Source: an uncultured Prevotellaceae bacterium
Lineage (GTDB): Bacteria > Bacteroidota > Bacteroidia > Bacteroidales > Bacteroidaceae
Direction: 5' to 3'
Assembly: GCA_946415705.1 (NCBI GenBank)
Contig: CAMKTN010000024.1
Coordinates: forward strand, 1-35,881
DNA length: 35,881 nt
Shown one piece after another: positions 4,936 to 12,992 of this stretch; position 1 is the first letter of the stretch; every line of letters begins with the position of its first letter. The notes under the pieces were generated by a model. The model was not told the origin of the DNA, made no database searches, and saw only the letters and a program-made list of their open reading frames with translations. A program made the position numbers and the translations under genes.

Positions 4936-7047
4936 ATGAGGTTCCTCTTCTCCCTCCTCGCCGCTTTATTGTATATGGGTGCGGCACAAGCACAATCCTG
5001 GACGGCCGACAACGGCAACGGCACTTTCACCAACCCCTTGTTCTACGATGAGTTCTCTGACCCCGACGTGATCCGTGTGGGCGATGACTACTACTTGGCA
5101 GGCACCACGATGCACACGGTGCCGGGGCTCGTCATCCTGCATTCCAAGGACCTGGTGAACTGGGAGAACGTCAGCTACTGCTTCGACCGCTTCGACTTCG
5201 AGGAGGACCGCTTCGCGCTGAAGAACCATCAGGAGATCTACGGCCAGGGCATCTGGGCACCGTGCATCCGCTATGCCAACGGGCAGTTCTATGTCTTCTC
5301 GAACATCAACGGAAAGGGCCTGCAATGCTACACCAGCAAGGACATCCGCGGCCCGTGGACACACCATAACATGCAGGGTAACATCTACGACCTGGGTGTG
5401 CTCTTCGACGACGACGGCAAGATCTACGCCATCCACGGCTACGGCACGGTGAAGTGCACGGAGCTGAAGCCCGACATGAGCGGCCCCGTGGAAGGCACGG
5501 AGCGCGTCATCATCCCCGAAGGCAACGGGGTGGGCGAGGGGCACCACATGTATAAGATTGATGGCAAGTACTACCTCATCTCCACCGACTATATGCCCAA
5601 CGGGCGTACGCTGTGCTCGCGCGCAGATCATATCTATGGTCCCTATGAGACACGCGTCATCACCGCCGACGAGGCCTACGGCTACCACGGCGTGGGACGC
5701 ACGACGGTGCCACGCGGCGAGAAACATCGCATCGGCGGTGACGGCACGCGATTCGGCGTCTCGCCCGCCGGCGAGGACGCCACGGGTTGCGACAACGCGC
5801 ATCAGGGTGGCATCGTACAGGCCACGGACGGCACGTGGTGGGCGCTCTTCATGCAGGACTTCCACAGCATTGGCCGCACGGTGTGCCTGATGCCGATGAC
5901 ATGGGAGGACGGCTGGCCCATGGTGGGTCTCCCCGGCAATCTGGGGCGTGCGCCAAGGACGTGGTTTAAGCCACAGACCAATGAGGCCAATACGGCCAAT
6001 AAGCCTTATTCGCCCTATGTTCGCTCCGACAACTTCGACGGCAAGCAGCTGGGTCGCATCTGGCAGTGGAACCACAACCCCGACGACAAGCAGTGGAGCC
6101 TGAAGGGTGGCCGCCTGCGTCTGCAGACACAGCCTGCCGAGCAGCTGATGTGGGCGCGCAACACGTTGACGCAGCGCGTCATCGGCCCCAAAAGCATCGC
6201 TACCGTGGAGCTCTATGTCAAGGGCCTGAAGGAGGGTGATGTCTGCGGCCTCGGCAACATCAATGTGCCGTGTTCGTGGATTGGAATAAGCCTCCCCCCA
6301 GCCCCCTCTCAAGGAGGGGGAGCCTATCTCCTGCGGTGCTTTGAGCAGATGACCAACGACACAGTCAATGTGCCCGTCAGTTTGCCGCAGGGTAAGATAT
6401 GGCTTCGCTGCATCGGCGAATATGATGACAATCAGATGCAGTATGCCTATAGCACCGACGGCGTGACGTTCCACACCATGGGGCGCGTGATGCCGCTCAC
6501 CTATCAGCTCATCAGTTTCCAGGGCTCGCGCCACGCACTCTTCGCCTTCAACGTCAAGGATCACCAGGGCGGCTATGCCGAGTTCGACAACTTCACCGTC
6601 GAGGAGCCGATGGCCGACCGTTCGCAGAACATCCCCTACGGCAAGACCTTCCGCATCATCAACAAGGCCACGGGCCGTCCGGCCGTAGCCCTCTCCCACG
6701 GGCTGCTCCACGACACGCACCCGGGCGACAAGAGCCCGCTGACACACTTCCGCATCGTGGATCGCGGACAGGGGAAGGTGGCGCTACAGTGTGCCGACGG
6801 CCGCTACATAAAGGTCTATGGCGACGGCCTGCCGGGCGATGTGCGCTTCACCAAGGACGAAAACGAAGCCGAGGTATTCCTTTGGCAGGATTACCTCGAC
6901 CACGATTTCATGCTCTTCTCTCTGAAGAACCATTGTTATATCGGCAAGAGCCCCACAACCGGCAGCTCCTACAGCATGGACTTCAAAGGCGCTGACCCCG
7001 CCCGCCGCAACGGCGCCGTACTTGTCTGGGAGGTCGTTGAGTTATAG
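4936..7047 (+). CDS. Secreted GH43 glycoside hydrolase (beta-xylosidase/arabinofuranosidase type) with C-terminal beta domains
   Basis: Signal peptide 1-20 (LLAALLYMGAAQAQ). GH43 five-blade propeller about 28-350, with the likely general base Asp42 in FSDPDV, the pKa-modulating Asp152 in YDLGVLFDDDG and the general acid Glu201 in GVGEGHHMY. Residues about 365-580 resemble the beta-sandwich C-terminal domain of GH43 xylosidases (SDNFDG...YAEFDNFTVEE). The last 120 residues (GKTFRIINKATGR, VALQCADGRYIKV) look like a beta-trefoil/fascin-type module, which is an inference. Within the sandwich, LPPAPSQGGG at about 457-466 is encoded by a GC-rich palindrome (6291-6324) and looks like an in-frame insertion. 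The substrate is probably xylan or arabinoxylan side chains but is not determined. The stop codon overlaps that of the convergent gene by a few bases. Confidence 0.88.
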   Translation: MRFLFSLLAALLYMGAAQAQSWTADNGNGTFTNPLFYDEFSDPDVIRVGDDYYLAGTTMHTVPGLVILHSKDLVNWENVSYCFDRFDFEEDRFALKNHQEIYGQGIWAPCIRYANGQFYVFSNINGKGLQCYTSKDIRGPWTHHNMQGNIYDLGVLFDDDGKIYAIHGYGTVKCTELKPDMSGPVEGTERVIIPEGNGVGEGHHMYKIDGKYYLISTDYMPNGRTLCSRADHIYGPYETRVITADEAYGYHGVGRTTVPRGEKHRIGGDGTRFGVSPAGEDATGCDNAHQGGIVQATDGTWWALFMQDFHSIGRTVCLMPMTWEDGWPMVGLPGNLGRAPRTWFKPQTNEANTANKPYSPYVRSDNFDGKQLGRIWQWNHNPDDKQWSLKGGRLRLQTQPAEQLMWARNTLTQRVIGPKSIATVELYVKGLKEGDVCGLGNINVPCSWIGISLPPAPSQGGGAYLLRCFEQMTNDTVNVPVSLPQGKIWLRCIGEYDDNQMQYAYSTDGVTFHTMGRVMPLTYQLISFQGSRHALFAFNVKDHQGGYAEFDNFTVEEPMADRSQNIPYGKTFRIINKATGRPAVALSHGLLHDTHPGDKSPLTHFRIVDRGQGKVALQCADGRYIKVYGDGLPGDVRFTKDENEAEVFLWQDYLDHDFMLFSLKNHCYIGKSPTTGSSYSMDFKGADPARRNGAVLVWEVVEL
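6291..6324. repeat. CCTCCC palindrome inserted in the GH43 gene
   Basis: The stem CCCCCTC/GAGGGGG with loop TCAAG lies inside a longer C-rich/G-rich element. It is related to elements at 11301-11337, 11438-11474 and 14208-14248. In frame it encodes LPPAPSQGGG. Confidence 0.75.
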
Positions 7048-8001
7048 TTTTACGCTGGTGATATCGACGAGGCCGTTGACGATGGCGTAGATGGTGAGGC
7101 CGGCTGGAGAGTGGATCTGCAGCTTGCGGGCGATATTGCGGCGGTGGGTGATGACGGTGTTCACGGAGATGAACAGCCGGTCGGCAATCTCCTTGTTCTG
7201 AAGACCTTGCACGACACCGATGATGACCTCGCGCTCGCGGTCGCTGAGGGCCTCGCTGGCATCCTGACCGCCCTTGAAGACCATGGCGGAGATGTTCTTG
7301 GAGACATCGTCCTGCTGTGCGAGCTGTTCCAAGCGCTTGATGGCGGGGGTGAAGATATGGTCCTCGACCTCGGCATGCTGGCGCAGCCATTCCTCGTTGT
7401 TGTAGATATCGTAGAGGGTGGCCGTGAGCTGGTTGTTGTGGAGGGTGTCGCTGGGCAGGTACTTGATGATCATGAGCTTTAGCTCGCGCAGCATCTTGTC
7501 GGTCTGCTCGTGGTGCTTGGAGAAAGTCTCGATGTTATAGTCGTTGAGGGGCTTGCCTGCGAGCAGCGATTCCACGTAGGGGAAGAGGGTCTTCTCCTCG
7601 TACTTCATGTGGCGCCGTATCTCCTGGGCGTAGTCGTCGTAGAACTTCATGATGAGGCGGCCGAGCGGGTCGCCCTCGCTGATGCTCTCCTGCAGCTCGC
7701 GACGGATGAAGGGGAGCTGGAAGTCCAGGTAGAAGGTATGGCTGGCCTGCAGGTAGTGCAGGAGCGTGGGGACGCTGATGTGCTCGTCGTTCTCAAACTC
7801 GCCATAGCCGTTGATGGTGTAGTTCACGACGGCCAGGAAGGTGTAGGTATCGACACCGTTCAAGAGGCATGTTTCGCTGACCGTCTTGTCGCCAAAGCCG
7901 AGGTTGATGCCAAAGGAACCCAATGCCTGCAGCACGCTGGAGTTGTCCTTGATCAGCGTGATCATTTTGTCACTGGGTTCGTACATTTTCAAGTTTTTCA
8001 T
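7042..8001 (-). CDS. Hemerythrin-domain/LuxR-type HTH fusion regulator (ScdA/RIC-like N-terminus)
   Basis: 319 residues from ATG 8001. Residues about 1-65 resemble the DUF542 domain of iron-sulfur repair proteins (ScdA/YtfE), in the pattern GINLGFGDKTVSETCLLNGVD, but without the conserved Cys-Cys. Residues about 78-230 are a hemerythrin-like four-helix bundle with candidate di-iron ligands H82 or H88, H131, E135, H163/H164, H209 and E213. Residues about 250-312 are a GerE/LuxR HTH (LSDREREVIIGVVQGLQNKEIADRLFIS, then NTVITHRRNIARKLQ). Hence a probable transcription factor sensing O2, NO or iron through the di-iron site. The start is chosen because upstream sequence is the promoter: TACTTTTG ends 4 nt before the ATG, implying a very short or leaderless mRNA. 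It lies beside cytochrome c genes and may regulate them (inference). Confidence 0.85.
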   Translation of the reverse strand: MKNLKMYEPSDKMITLIKDNSSVLQALGSFGINLGFGDKTVSETCLLNGVDTYTFLAVVNYTINGYGEFENDEHISVPTLLHYLQASHTFYLDFQLPFIRRELQESISEGDPLGRLIMKFYDDYAQEIRRHMKYEEKTLFPYVESLLAGKPLNDYNIETFSKHHEQTDKMLRELKLMIIKYLPSDTLHNNQLTATLYDIYNNEEWLRQHAEVEDHIFTPAIKRLEQLAQQDDVSKNISAMVFKGGQDASEALSDREREVIIGVVQGLQNKEIADRLFISVNTVITHRRNIARKLQIHSPAGLTIYAIVNGLVDITSVKL

Positions 8002-8005
8002 GGCG

Positions 8006-8013
8006 CAAAAGTA
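8006..8013 (-). promoter_or_regulatory. -7 element directly before the hemerythrin regulator
   Basis: TACTTTTG on the minus strand, 4 nt from the ATG. The surrounding sequence, CGnAAATGAnTACTTTTG followed by CGnCATGAA, is nearly identical to that before CcsBA (9280). No -33 TTTG is seen at 19 nt. Confidence 0.6.
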
Positions 8014-8083
8014 GTCATTTCCGATGAAACGTGTGCACATCTGCGCACAAATTCATCATTTTTAGGTATCAAAGACGATGTTT

Positions 8084-9280
8084 TTAGGCGTAGCTGTGCA
8101 GGCCTCCGAGTAAGAAGTTCACGCCGAAGTAGGTCATGAGGAGCGATGCCAGGGCGATGAGCGAGTAGAGGCGGTAGTGGCGGTCGCTGCGGAACCAGGG
8201 GATGCTCTGGTGGTGGAGGGGGAGGCTGTAGATGATGAGGGTCACCAGCGCCCATGCTTCTTTCGGGTCCCACGACCAGTAGGTACCCCAAGAGACGTTG
8301 GCCCACACGGCGCCGAGGAAGATGCCCGTGGCCAGCAGGAAGACGGCAGGTCGCAGCAGCTGGCGGCGTGCGATGCTCACCACAAGCAGGATATAGCTCA
8401 GCAGGATTGTCCCTACGTGAACGATGAGGAATGGCGAGCGCAGCACGGGCACCAGCGGCTGCATGGCGATGGCGATGACCATGTACGAGGCCATGGCGGT
8501 GCCGCAGATGCCCAGAAGGATAGTGGACAATTGAAAATTGAAAATTGAAAATTGAGAATTATTCTTTTTCTCTTCTTCATTGTCCATTGTCCCTTGTCCA
8601 TTGTCCATTCTGCGCTTCTTGCGCAGCGATACCCACACCATGGAGAGGGCAAGCAGGAGGTAGCCGGCGTAGGTGATGGCGGTGCCCCAGGGGTCGTAGC
8701 TGATGGTGAAGGTGCTGCCGTGGCCGTCGTCGTCGAAGGAGGTCTGGTAGATGCGGTAGCCCTCCACGCGACCGATGTTGTTCATGGAGATGGTCGTGCG
8801 CTGCTCGCCGTCGGCGGTGGCGATGACGACGTGGCTGATGTAGTCGGCGGGTGTCGTGCCGTCGCTGTCGTAGGTGATCTCGAAGTCTTGCAACGCCAGA
8901 TAGAAGGGCATCTCGCGCGTCAGCGTGTAGGCGCCCCGTTCATCCTTCACCCAGCAGGCGCGTGTGGCCTCGCCTTCGCGTAGATGGGTCATGCCGCGGC
9001 GGCTGGTGAGGTGCGTGGTGAGTGCTCCTGCGAGGATGACGAGGAAGCTGACGTGGAGCAGCATCACGGGCCAATTCTGCCACATCTTACGCTTCCACAG
9101 CAGCCAGCAGCCAGCAGCGGCCACGAGTGCCCATAGCACCACGAACCACCACGCACCATAGATGTGGCGCAGGGCGTATTCGGTGCCCCAGCGGTCTTCC
9201 ACGACGGTGGCCACAGCAATCACAATGGCCACGATGCCCAGCAGGATGAAGGGCAGCAGATGTTTTTTCGCGTGTTTCAT
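8084..9280 (-). CDS. CcsB-CcsA (ResB-ResC) type cytochrome c biogenesis protein with repeat insertion at the domain junction
   Basis: System II cytochrome c synthetase, which ligates haem to CxxCH apoproteins outside the inner membrane. 398 residues from ATG 9280. The ResB-like half (about 1-220) has two N-terminal membrane segments, a periplasmic domain and another membrane segment. The CcsA-like half (about 252-398) has several membrane segments, the WWD motif WGTYWSWDPKEAW (331-343) and candidate haem-ligand histidines H288, H355/H356 and H395 (GGLHSYA). The CcsA part is short for the family. Residues about 225-252 (MDNGQGTMDN, then QFSIFNFQLS) come from two different heptad arrays inserted exactly between the halves. 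The product would serve the CxxCH proteins encoded just upstream. Confidence 0.85.
   Translation of the reverse strand: MKHAKKHLLPFILLGIVAIVIAVATVVEDRWGTEYALRHIYGAWWFVVLWALVAAAGCWLLWKRKMWQNWPVMLLHVSFLVILAGALTTHLTSRRGMTHLREGEATRACWVKDERGAYTLTREMPFYLALQDFEITYDSDGTTPADYISHVVIATADGEQRTTISMNNIGRVEGYRIYQTSFDDDGHGSTFTISYDPWGTAITYAGYLLLALSMVWVSLRKKRRMDNGQGTMDNEEEKKNNSQFSIFNFQLSTILLGICGTAMASYMVIAIAMQPLVPVLRSPFLIVHVGTILLSYILLVVSIARRQLLRPAVFLLATGIFLGAVWANVSWGTYWSWDPKEAWALVTLIIYSLPLHHQSIPWFRSDRHYRLYSLIALASLLMTYFGVNFLLGGLHSYA
8524..8612. repeat. Two adjacent heptad arrays inside the ccsBA gene
   Basis: About five TTGAAAA-type units (8524-8558) lie next to about five ATTGTCC-type units (8577-8610). Both are read through in the ccsBA frame as QFSIFNFQ and MDNGQGTMDN. 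The TTGAAAA unit is stop-free only on this coding strand. Confidence 0.9.
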
Positions 9281-9284
9281 GTCG

Positions 9285-9292
9285 CAAAAGTA
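9285..9292 (-). promoter_or_regulatory. -7 element directly before ccsBA
   Basis: TACTTTTG on the minus strand, 4 nt from ATG 9280, in the same context as at 8006-8013. Confidence 0.6.
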
Positions 9293-9321
9293 CTCATTTT
9301 CGTTGAGAGTAGAGGAATAAT

Positions 9322-9356
9322 TTTCAATTTTCAATTCTCAATTCTCAATTTTGCAA
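9322..9356. repeat. TCAATTT/TCAATTC heptad array at the end of the cytochrome gene
   Basis: Four to five 7-bp units. The stop codon (TGA) of the upstream monohaem lipoprotein lies inside this array, so the repeat defines the C-terminus of that protein. Confidence 0.85.
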
Positions 9357-10085
9357 AGTTCCAATCCAATCATCGATGAGTTGGCGGACTTCGTTCAGGT
9401 TCTCTTTGAATTGGTTGCTGAGGATTTCTGTGTGGTTCACGTGCAGGAGGTTCTCACCCCCCTCTGCCATTATCTGGTGAAGGAGCGATTCCTGAGCGTT
9501 GCCGCTAACCACGCGGACGGCTCCCTCCTTGCGGGTGCTGGGCACGTCCACGAGGCTGGCATAGGCGTGTCCTGCGGTGAGATTCAGACCCGCAGCGCCA
9601 GCGCCTCCGTTGCCGCCGTGACATTGGATGCACGCCCTGTCGAACAAACCAAACTGCAGCGCACCGAACGTGCTGACATCCACGGTGCCCAACTCCATGC
9701 GGATGGTGTCTTTCGTGTCGCCGGCGTCATCCATGTTCACGCTGGCGAGCGTGATGATGCGTTCGCGCAGTCGGTTGGTGATGGCCAGCTCCACGGTGTT
9801 GATGTCGTCGCCGATGTTGGAGAGCACCACCTCCACCGCCGTGCCGTCGGTCGTGGTATTGGGAAGGGCGCGAACCACTTGGGCGTAGTTGTCGCCCGTC
9901 GTGAAGCCAGCCAGGGAAACGGAGTATTTCTTGTCCCATGCGCCGATGCCAGAGACCGTGGCCGTCAGCTTCACGACGCGCCCCTTGTCGGTTGTGGTGA
10001 CGGCCTGCTCCTCGATGTCGCCCGAGTCGCAGGCGGCCATTAGCAGCGCCAGCAGCGCAAGGATGCAAATAATAGGATGCTTCAT
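9345..10085 (-). CDS. Monohaem c-type cytochrome lipoprotein
   Basis: 246 residues. A lipoprotein signal ends at Cys19 (LLMAAC-DSGD). Residues about 35-140 form a beta-rich region with no confident family (VVKLTATVSGIG...VELAITN). One haem-binding motif, CIQCH, is at 152-156, followed by a Gly-rich loop and a short cytochrome c fold (GLNLTAGHAYASLVDVPS, then SLLHQIMAEGG). It is probably an electron carrier anchored in the outer or inner membrane facing the periplasm. It lies 21 bp after the porin gene and ahead of ccsBA, which would attach its haem. The last residues and the stop codon derive from a repeat array, so the original C-terminus may have been altered. Confidence 0.8.
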   Translation of the reverse strand: MKHPIICILALLALLMAACDSGDIEEQAVTTTDKGRVVKLTATVSGIGAWDKKYSVSLAGFTTGDNYAQVVRALPNTTTDGTAVEVVLSNIGDDINTVELAITNRLRERIITLASVNMDDAGDTKDTIRMELGTVDVSTFGALQFGLFDRACIQCHGGNGGAGAAGLNLTAGHAYASLVDVPSTRKEGAVRVVSGNAQESLLHQIMAEGGENLLHVNHTEILSNQFKENLNEVRQLIDDWIGTLQN

Positions 10086-10106
10086 GCCTGTTGAATGAGG
10101 ATGGAA

Positions 10107-11412
10107 CTAAAAGCTGAACTGGGCCTGTAGGGCGGCATAGTGGGTGCTGATGCCGAGGTCGTCGTTGTCGCGGTCGAGCTGTGTGGCGTGGCCCCAGCGA
10201 CCCGTGAACTGGTACATCGCCGAGAATTTCAGGTGTACCTTCGGCACGTAGTAGTTGCAGACGACGGCGGGCATATTCAGGAAGCCGTCCTTCGAGGTGC
10301 CGTTGCGGTCCATAAAATCGTAGCGCACACCCAGCTGCACCGTCTTGCTGACGAAGTAACCGACCTGCGCATAGGCACCCCAGTAGTCGAAGGTGTCGCT
10401 GATCTTCGTGCGCTTGGTGAAGCCCACGTGCATCCAGTAGGCCTCGGCACCCACGTACCAGCGGTTGTAGAGCATGGCGAACTCGGCACCCAGACGGGCG
10501 TCGTTGGTGCTCTCGCTCTCGCTCTCCACATTCAGGCCGCCCGAGATGCCGAATTGCATGTGACGGCCTTTCAGCATTCGCGCATTACCCTGCGTTTGCG
10601 GCATCTTACCCCACGGCATAAACGTGAGGCGGCCGGCATAGAGCAGCGAGGGGATATGCCAGTCGTCGGAGATGGTCTTCGTGGCGCCGTTGACGACCGA
10701 GCCGCTGCCGTTCCACAGTCCCACCTCATAGCCCATCAGCCAGCTCTCCGGCTTCTTGTTCAAACGGGCCACGCCGTGGAACTGCACGCCCACGTCGAAG
10801 CCGGTGGCAATCTGCGGCGTGACGGCATTCAGCGTGTGGGGCATAATGGTGGCTGTCGCGAGTGATGTCGGCACGACGGGGAACAGCGTCTCGCCCAGCG
10901 TGGTCAGGTAGGCGTGGGTGAACGGTGTCTTGAACTTACCCACACGGAAGCGGGCTGCGGGCGAGATGCTGTAGTCCAGCCACGCCTGCTGCAGGATGTT
11001 GGCGCCCGTGGCGGCGGCGTTGATGCTCAGGTTGTAGTCCAGACAGCCGAAGGTCTTGCCCGTGAAGCCCAGGATGGCATAGGGGATGGCGAAGCCGGAG
11101 TTGGCGACGTTGTCCTGGTTGTAGGCTTTGTCCAACCCTTCATCATCGTAGTAGTTGAACTGTCCGCGTGTCTGCAACATCAGATAGGGCTTGAACACGA
11201 ACTTGCCGTTCTTCGACTGCAGCGTGAAGCCTCGGTCGTCGGCAATGCCCAGCACGCCGTTCTCCATGTCGATGCTAGGTGAGGAGGAAGAAGACCCTAC
11301 AGACCCTCCCCCCGCCCTCCCTTGTAGTGAGGGAGTGGTTTCCTGTGCTGCGAGGAAAACCGATTGAATGGCTAAAAAAAATGATTAATAAGAGTTTATT
11401 ATATGTTCTCAT
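10107..11412 (-). CDS. Porin_O_P family outer-membrane porin with a frameshift in the signal peptide (phase-variable or broken)
   Basis: The mature barrel (from about 11270 down) reads as a Porin_O_P (OprO/OprP-like) protein: GFTLQSKNGKFVFKPYLMLQTRGQF, then FRVGKFKTPFTHAY, ending in ALQAQFSF with a terminal Phe. No ATG lies in this frame before residue Met at 11267, far too late for an exported barrel. An ATG at 11412 starts MRTYNKLLLIIFF and then shifts frame at a run of eight T (coding strand; A8 at 11374-11381 on the plus strand). With seven or ten T the frame would continue as LAIQSVFLAAQE, a perfect signal peptide, into the barrel. After it, TPSLQGRAGGG is encoded by a palindromic repeat. 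Slippage, a sequencing indel or a pseudogene are all possible. Confidence 0.75.
11301..11337 (-). repeat. 37-bp GC palindrome, left copy of an inverted pair
   Basis: Its reverse complement matches 11438-11474 at 34 of 37 positions. It lies inside the porin reading frame (TPSLQGRAGGGS). With the right copy it brackets 100 bp that contain the porin ATG and the homopolymer tract. Confidence 0.85.
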
Positions 11413-11437
11413 AATAAGGTAGTTTTTTATATGTAAT

Positions 11438-11474
11438 CACTCCCTCCCTACAAGGGAGGGTGAGGGGAGGGTCT
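11438..11474 (+). repeat. 37-bp GC palindrome, right copy of an inverted pair
   Basis: Contains a perfect stem CCCTCCCT (11442-11449) / AGGGAGGG (11453-11460). It ends immediately beside the stop codon of the upstream DHOR gene and may also act as its terminator. Confidence 0.85.
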
Positions 11475-12992
11475 TTATAATGACTCCAGGAATTTTATCA
11501 GTGCCGAACGGTCATCCTTGTGCATATTCTTATAGAGGTTCTTGCTGGCTTCGCCCTCTCCACCGTGCCATAGGATGGCCTCTTGCAGATTGCGGGCTCT
11601 GCCGTCATGCAGGAAATAGGTATGAGCATTGACCTTCTCTTGCAGCCCGATGCCCCACAGCGGCGTAGTGCGCCATTCGTTGCCACGAGCCAGACCGCTC
11701 ACATAATGGTCATCAAGTCCTACACCCATGATTTCAGAGCCCATATCGTGAAGCAGATAATCGCTGTAGGGATGGATGGTCTGGTTACCCAGCCAAGGCA
11801 GCTCGGTGCCATTGAGTAACTTAGCTCCGCGAGGTTTAGTGTGCAGTGTGGTGACATGACACAGATGGCACTTGGCTTCGAAGAACATCTGTTCGCCGAT
11901 GGCCACCAGCTCACGTTCCGTGAGCCGACGGCCTTTGTAGCTGACTTGCGTGGTCGTGCTGCCCAGCCTGCGGGCAGGAACGCCAAGGCCGTGGAGGTAG
12001 TAGTCCACGTCCTCCATGTCCTCTGTGGAGATGTCCAGCTTGTCGTAGAGCAGGCCCATTATCGAGCCCTGTTGCATCTGGCTCTGCCCCTCGCAGATCT
12101 CCTCGGGGTAGCGGCTGTTCGTGACGCCCATATCGCTGGAGAAGCCCAACTCCACGGTGAGGTCGGCGTGCTGCGCCTTGTTGCCCGAGAGTCCCAGCTG
12201 CAGGCGCCCACGCTCCGTGATGTAGTTGGCGCGTCCTGAGATGCCGTACTCGGGGTAGTTAGAGCGGCGTGCCAGCTCCTCGATCTCTGCGGGGTCGATG
12301 GCCATCATCTGCCCCATGCCCACATGGCGCAGGGGGATGCGCACGGTGCAGAAGAGGTCTTCGGGGCGAATGGGCTCGTCGGTATCGCGGTAGGTGGGCT
12401 TATACCAGTCGGTGATGGTGTATTCGGGATACACAAGTTCGTAGGGCGTGCCGTCGGGGAAGTGGAACTGCTGGCTGTGCCAACGGCATTCCAGCTTACC
12501 CTCGGCCGTGACGCCCATAATGCTCTGGTCGTGAAGCACGCGTCCGTAATCCTGGAAGAAGGCTCCGTTCTTGCGGGTGACATACACCAGCATCGACGAG
12601 AAACCGTAGGCGCCGCTGCCATAGACGGGTGTGCCGTCGGGGTCGGTGCCGTTCTGCGTCCACAGACCGGGCTTCGTCCTGCCGGCATTGCGATGGCACG
12701 AGCCGCACGAGTAGCCTGCATACACGGGCCCCAGGCCGTTGCCCGTGTTCATGGGGTTGTCATAGAGGCGGTCGCCATGCGTGAAGCGCTTCTCGTTGGC
12801 AGGAATCTGTGCCACCCAGTCGGCTTCCGTGTCATAGGCGTAGCTGGAGTTCTTGAAGACCGTAGAGGTGCCTGCCGAAAGGACAAAGCCCTCTGGCACC
12901 TCGATGTCGCGAACATCGTTCACCTCTATACCATCATTCTCACAGCCCCAGAGAGCCGTGAGAACAATGCACCATAGTATTTTTTGCTTCAT
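11475..12992 (-). CDS. Di-haem oxidoreductase (DHOR, DUF1111) lipoprotein
   Basis: 505 residues. A lipoprotein signal is followed by Cys17 (LTALWGC-END). Two c-type haem motifs, CGSCH at 96-100 and CHLCH at 375-379, and the family block EWRTTPLWGIG...YFLHDGRARNLQEAILWHGGE identify the DHOR family, distant relatives of di-haem cytochrome c peroxidases. It sits in the periplasm on a lipid anchor, and its electron partner is probably a cytochrome such as the monohaem lipoprotein downstream. Its ATG overlaps the imelysin stop codon (TAATG), so the two are translationally coupled. DHOR-imelysin pairing is a recurrent arrangement in iron-related loci of other phyla. The substrate of the family is not established. 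Confidence 0.9.
   Translation of the reverse strand: MKQKILWCIVLTALWGCENDGIEVNDVRDIEVPEGFVLSAGTSTVFKNSSYAYDTEADWVAQIPANEKRFTHGDRLYDNPMNTGNGLGPVYAGYSCGSCHRNAGRTKPGLWTQNGTDPDGTPVYGSGAYGFSSMLVYVTRKNGAFFQDYGRVLHDQSIMGVTAEGKLECRWHSQQFHFPDGTPYELVYPEYTITDWYKPTYRDTDEPIRPEDLFCTVRIPLRHVGMGQMMAIDPAEIEELARRSNYPEYGISGRANYITERGRLQLGLSGNKAQHADLTVELGFSSDMGVTNSRYPEEICEGQSQMQQGSIMGLLYDKLDISTEDMEDVDYYLHGLGVPARRLGSTTTQVSYKGRRLTERELVAIGEQMFFEAKCHLCHVTTLHTKPRGAKLLNGTELPWLGNQTIHPYSDYLLHDMGSEIMGVGLDDHYVSGLARGNEWRTTPLWGIGLQEKVNAHTYFLHDGRARNLQEAILWHGGEGEASKNLYKNMHKDDRSALIKFLESL

Noticed and set aside
4966..6747. Long open frame on the minus strand opposite the GH43 gene
   Set aside because: It is a shadow of GC-rich coding sequence; the translation has no family pattern, while the plus strand shows clear GH43 motifs.
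8002..8040. N-terminal extension of the hemerythrin regulator
   Set aside because: It overlaps the -7 element; the same artefact (YFCxMK) appears before ccsBA because the two genes share that promoter context.
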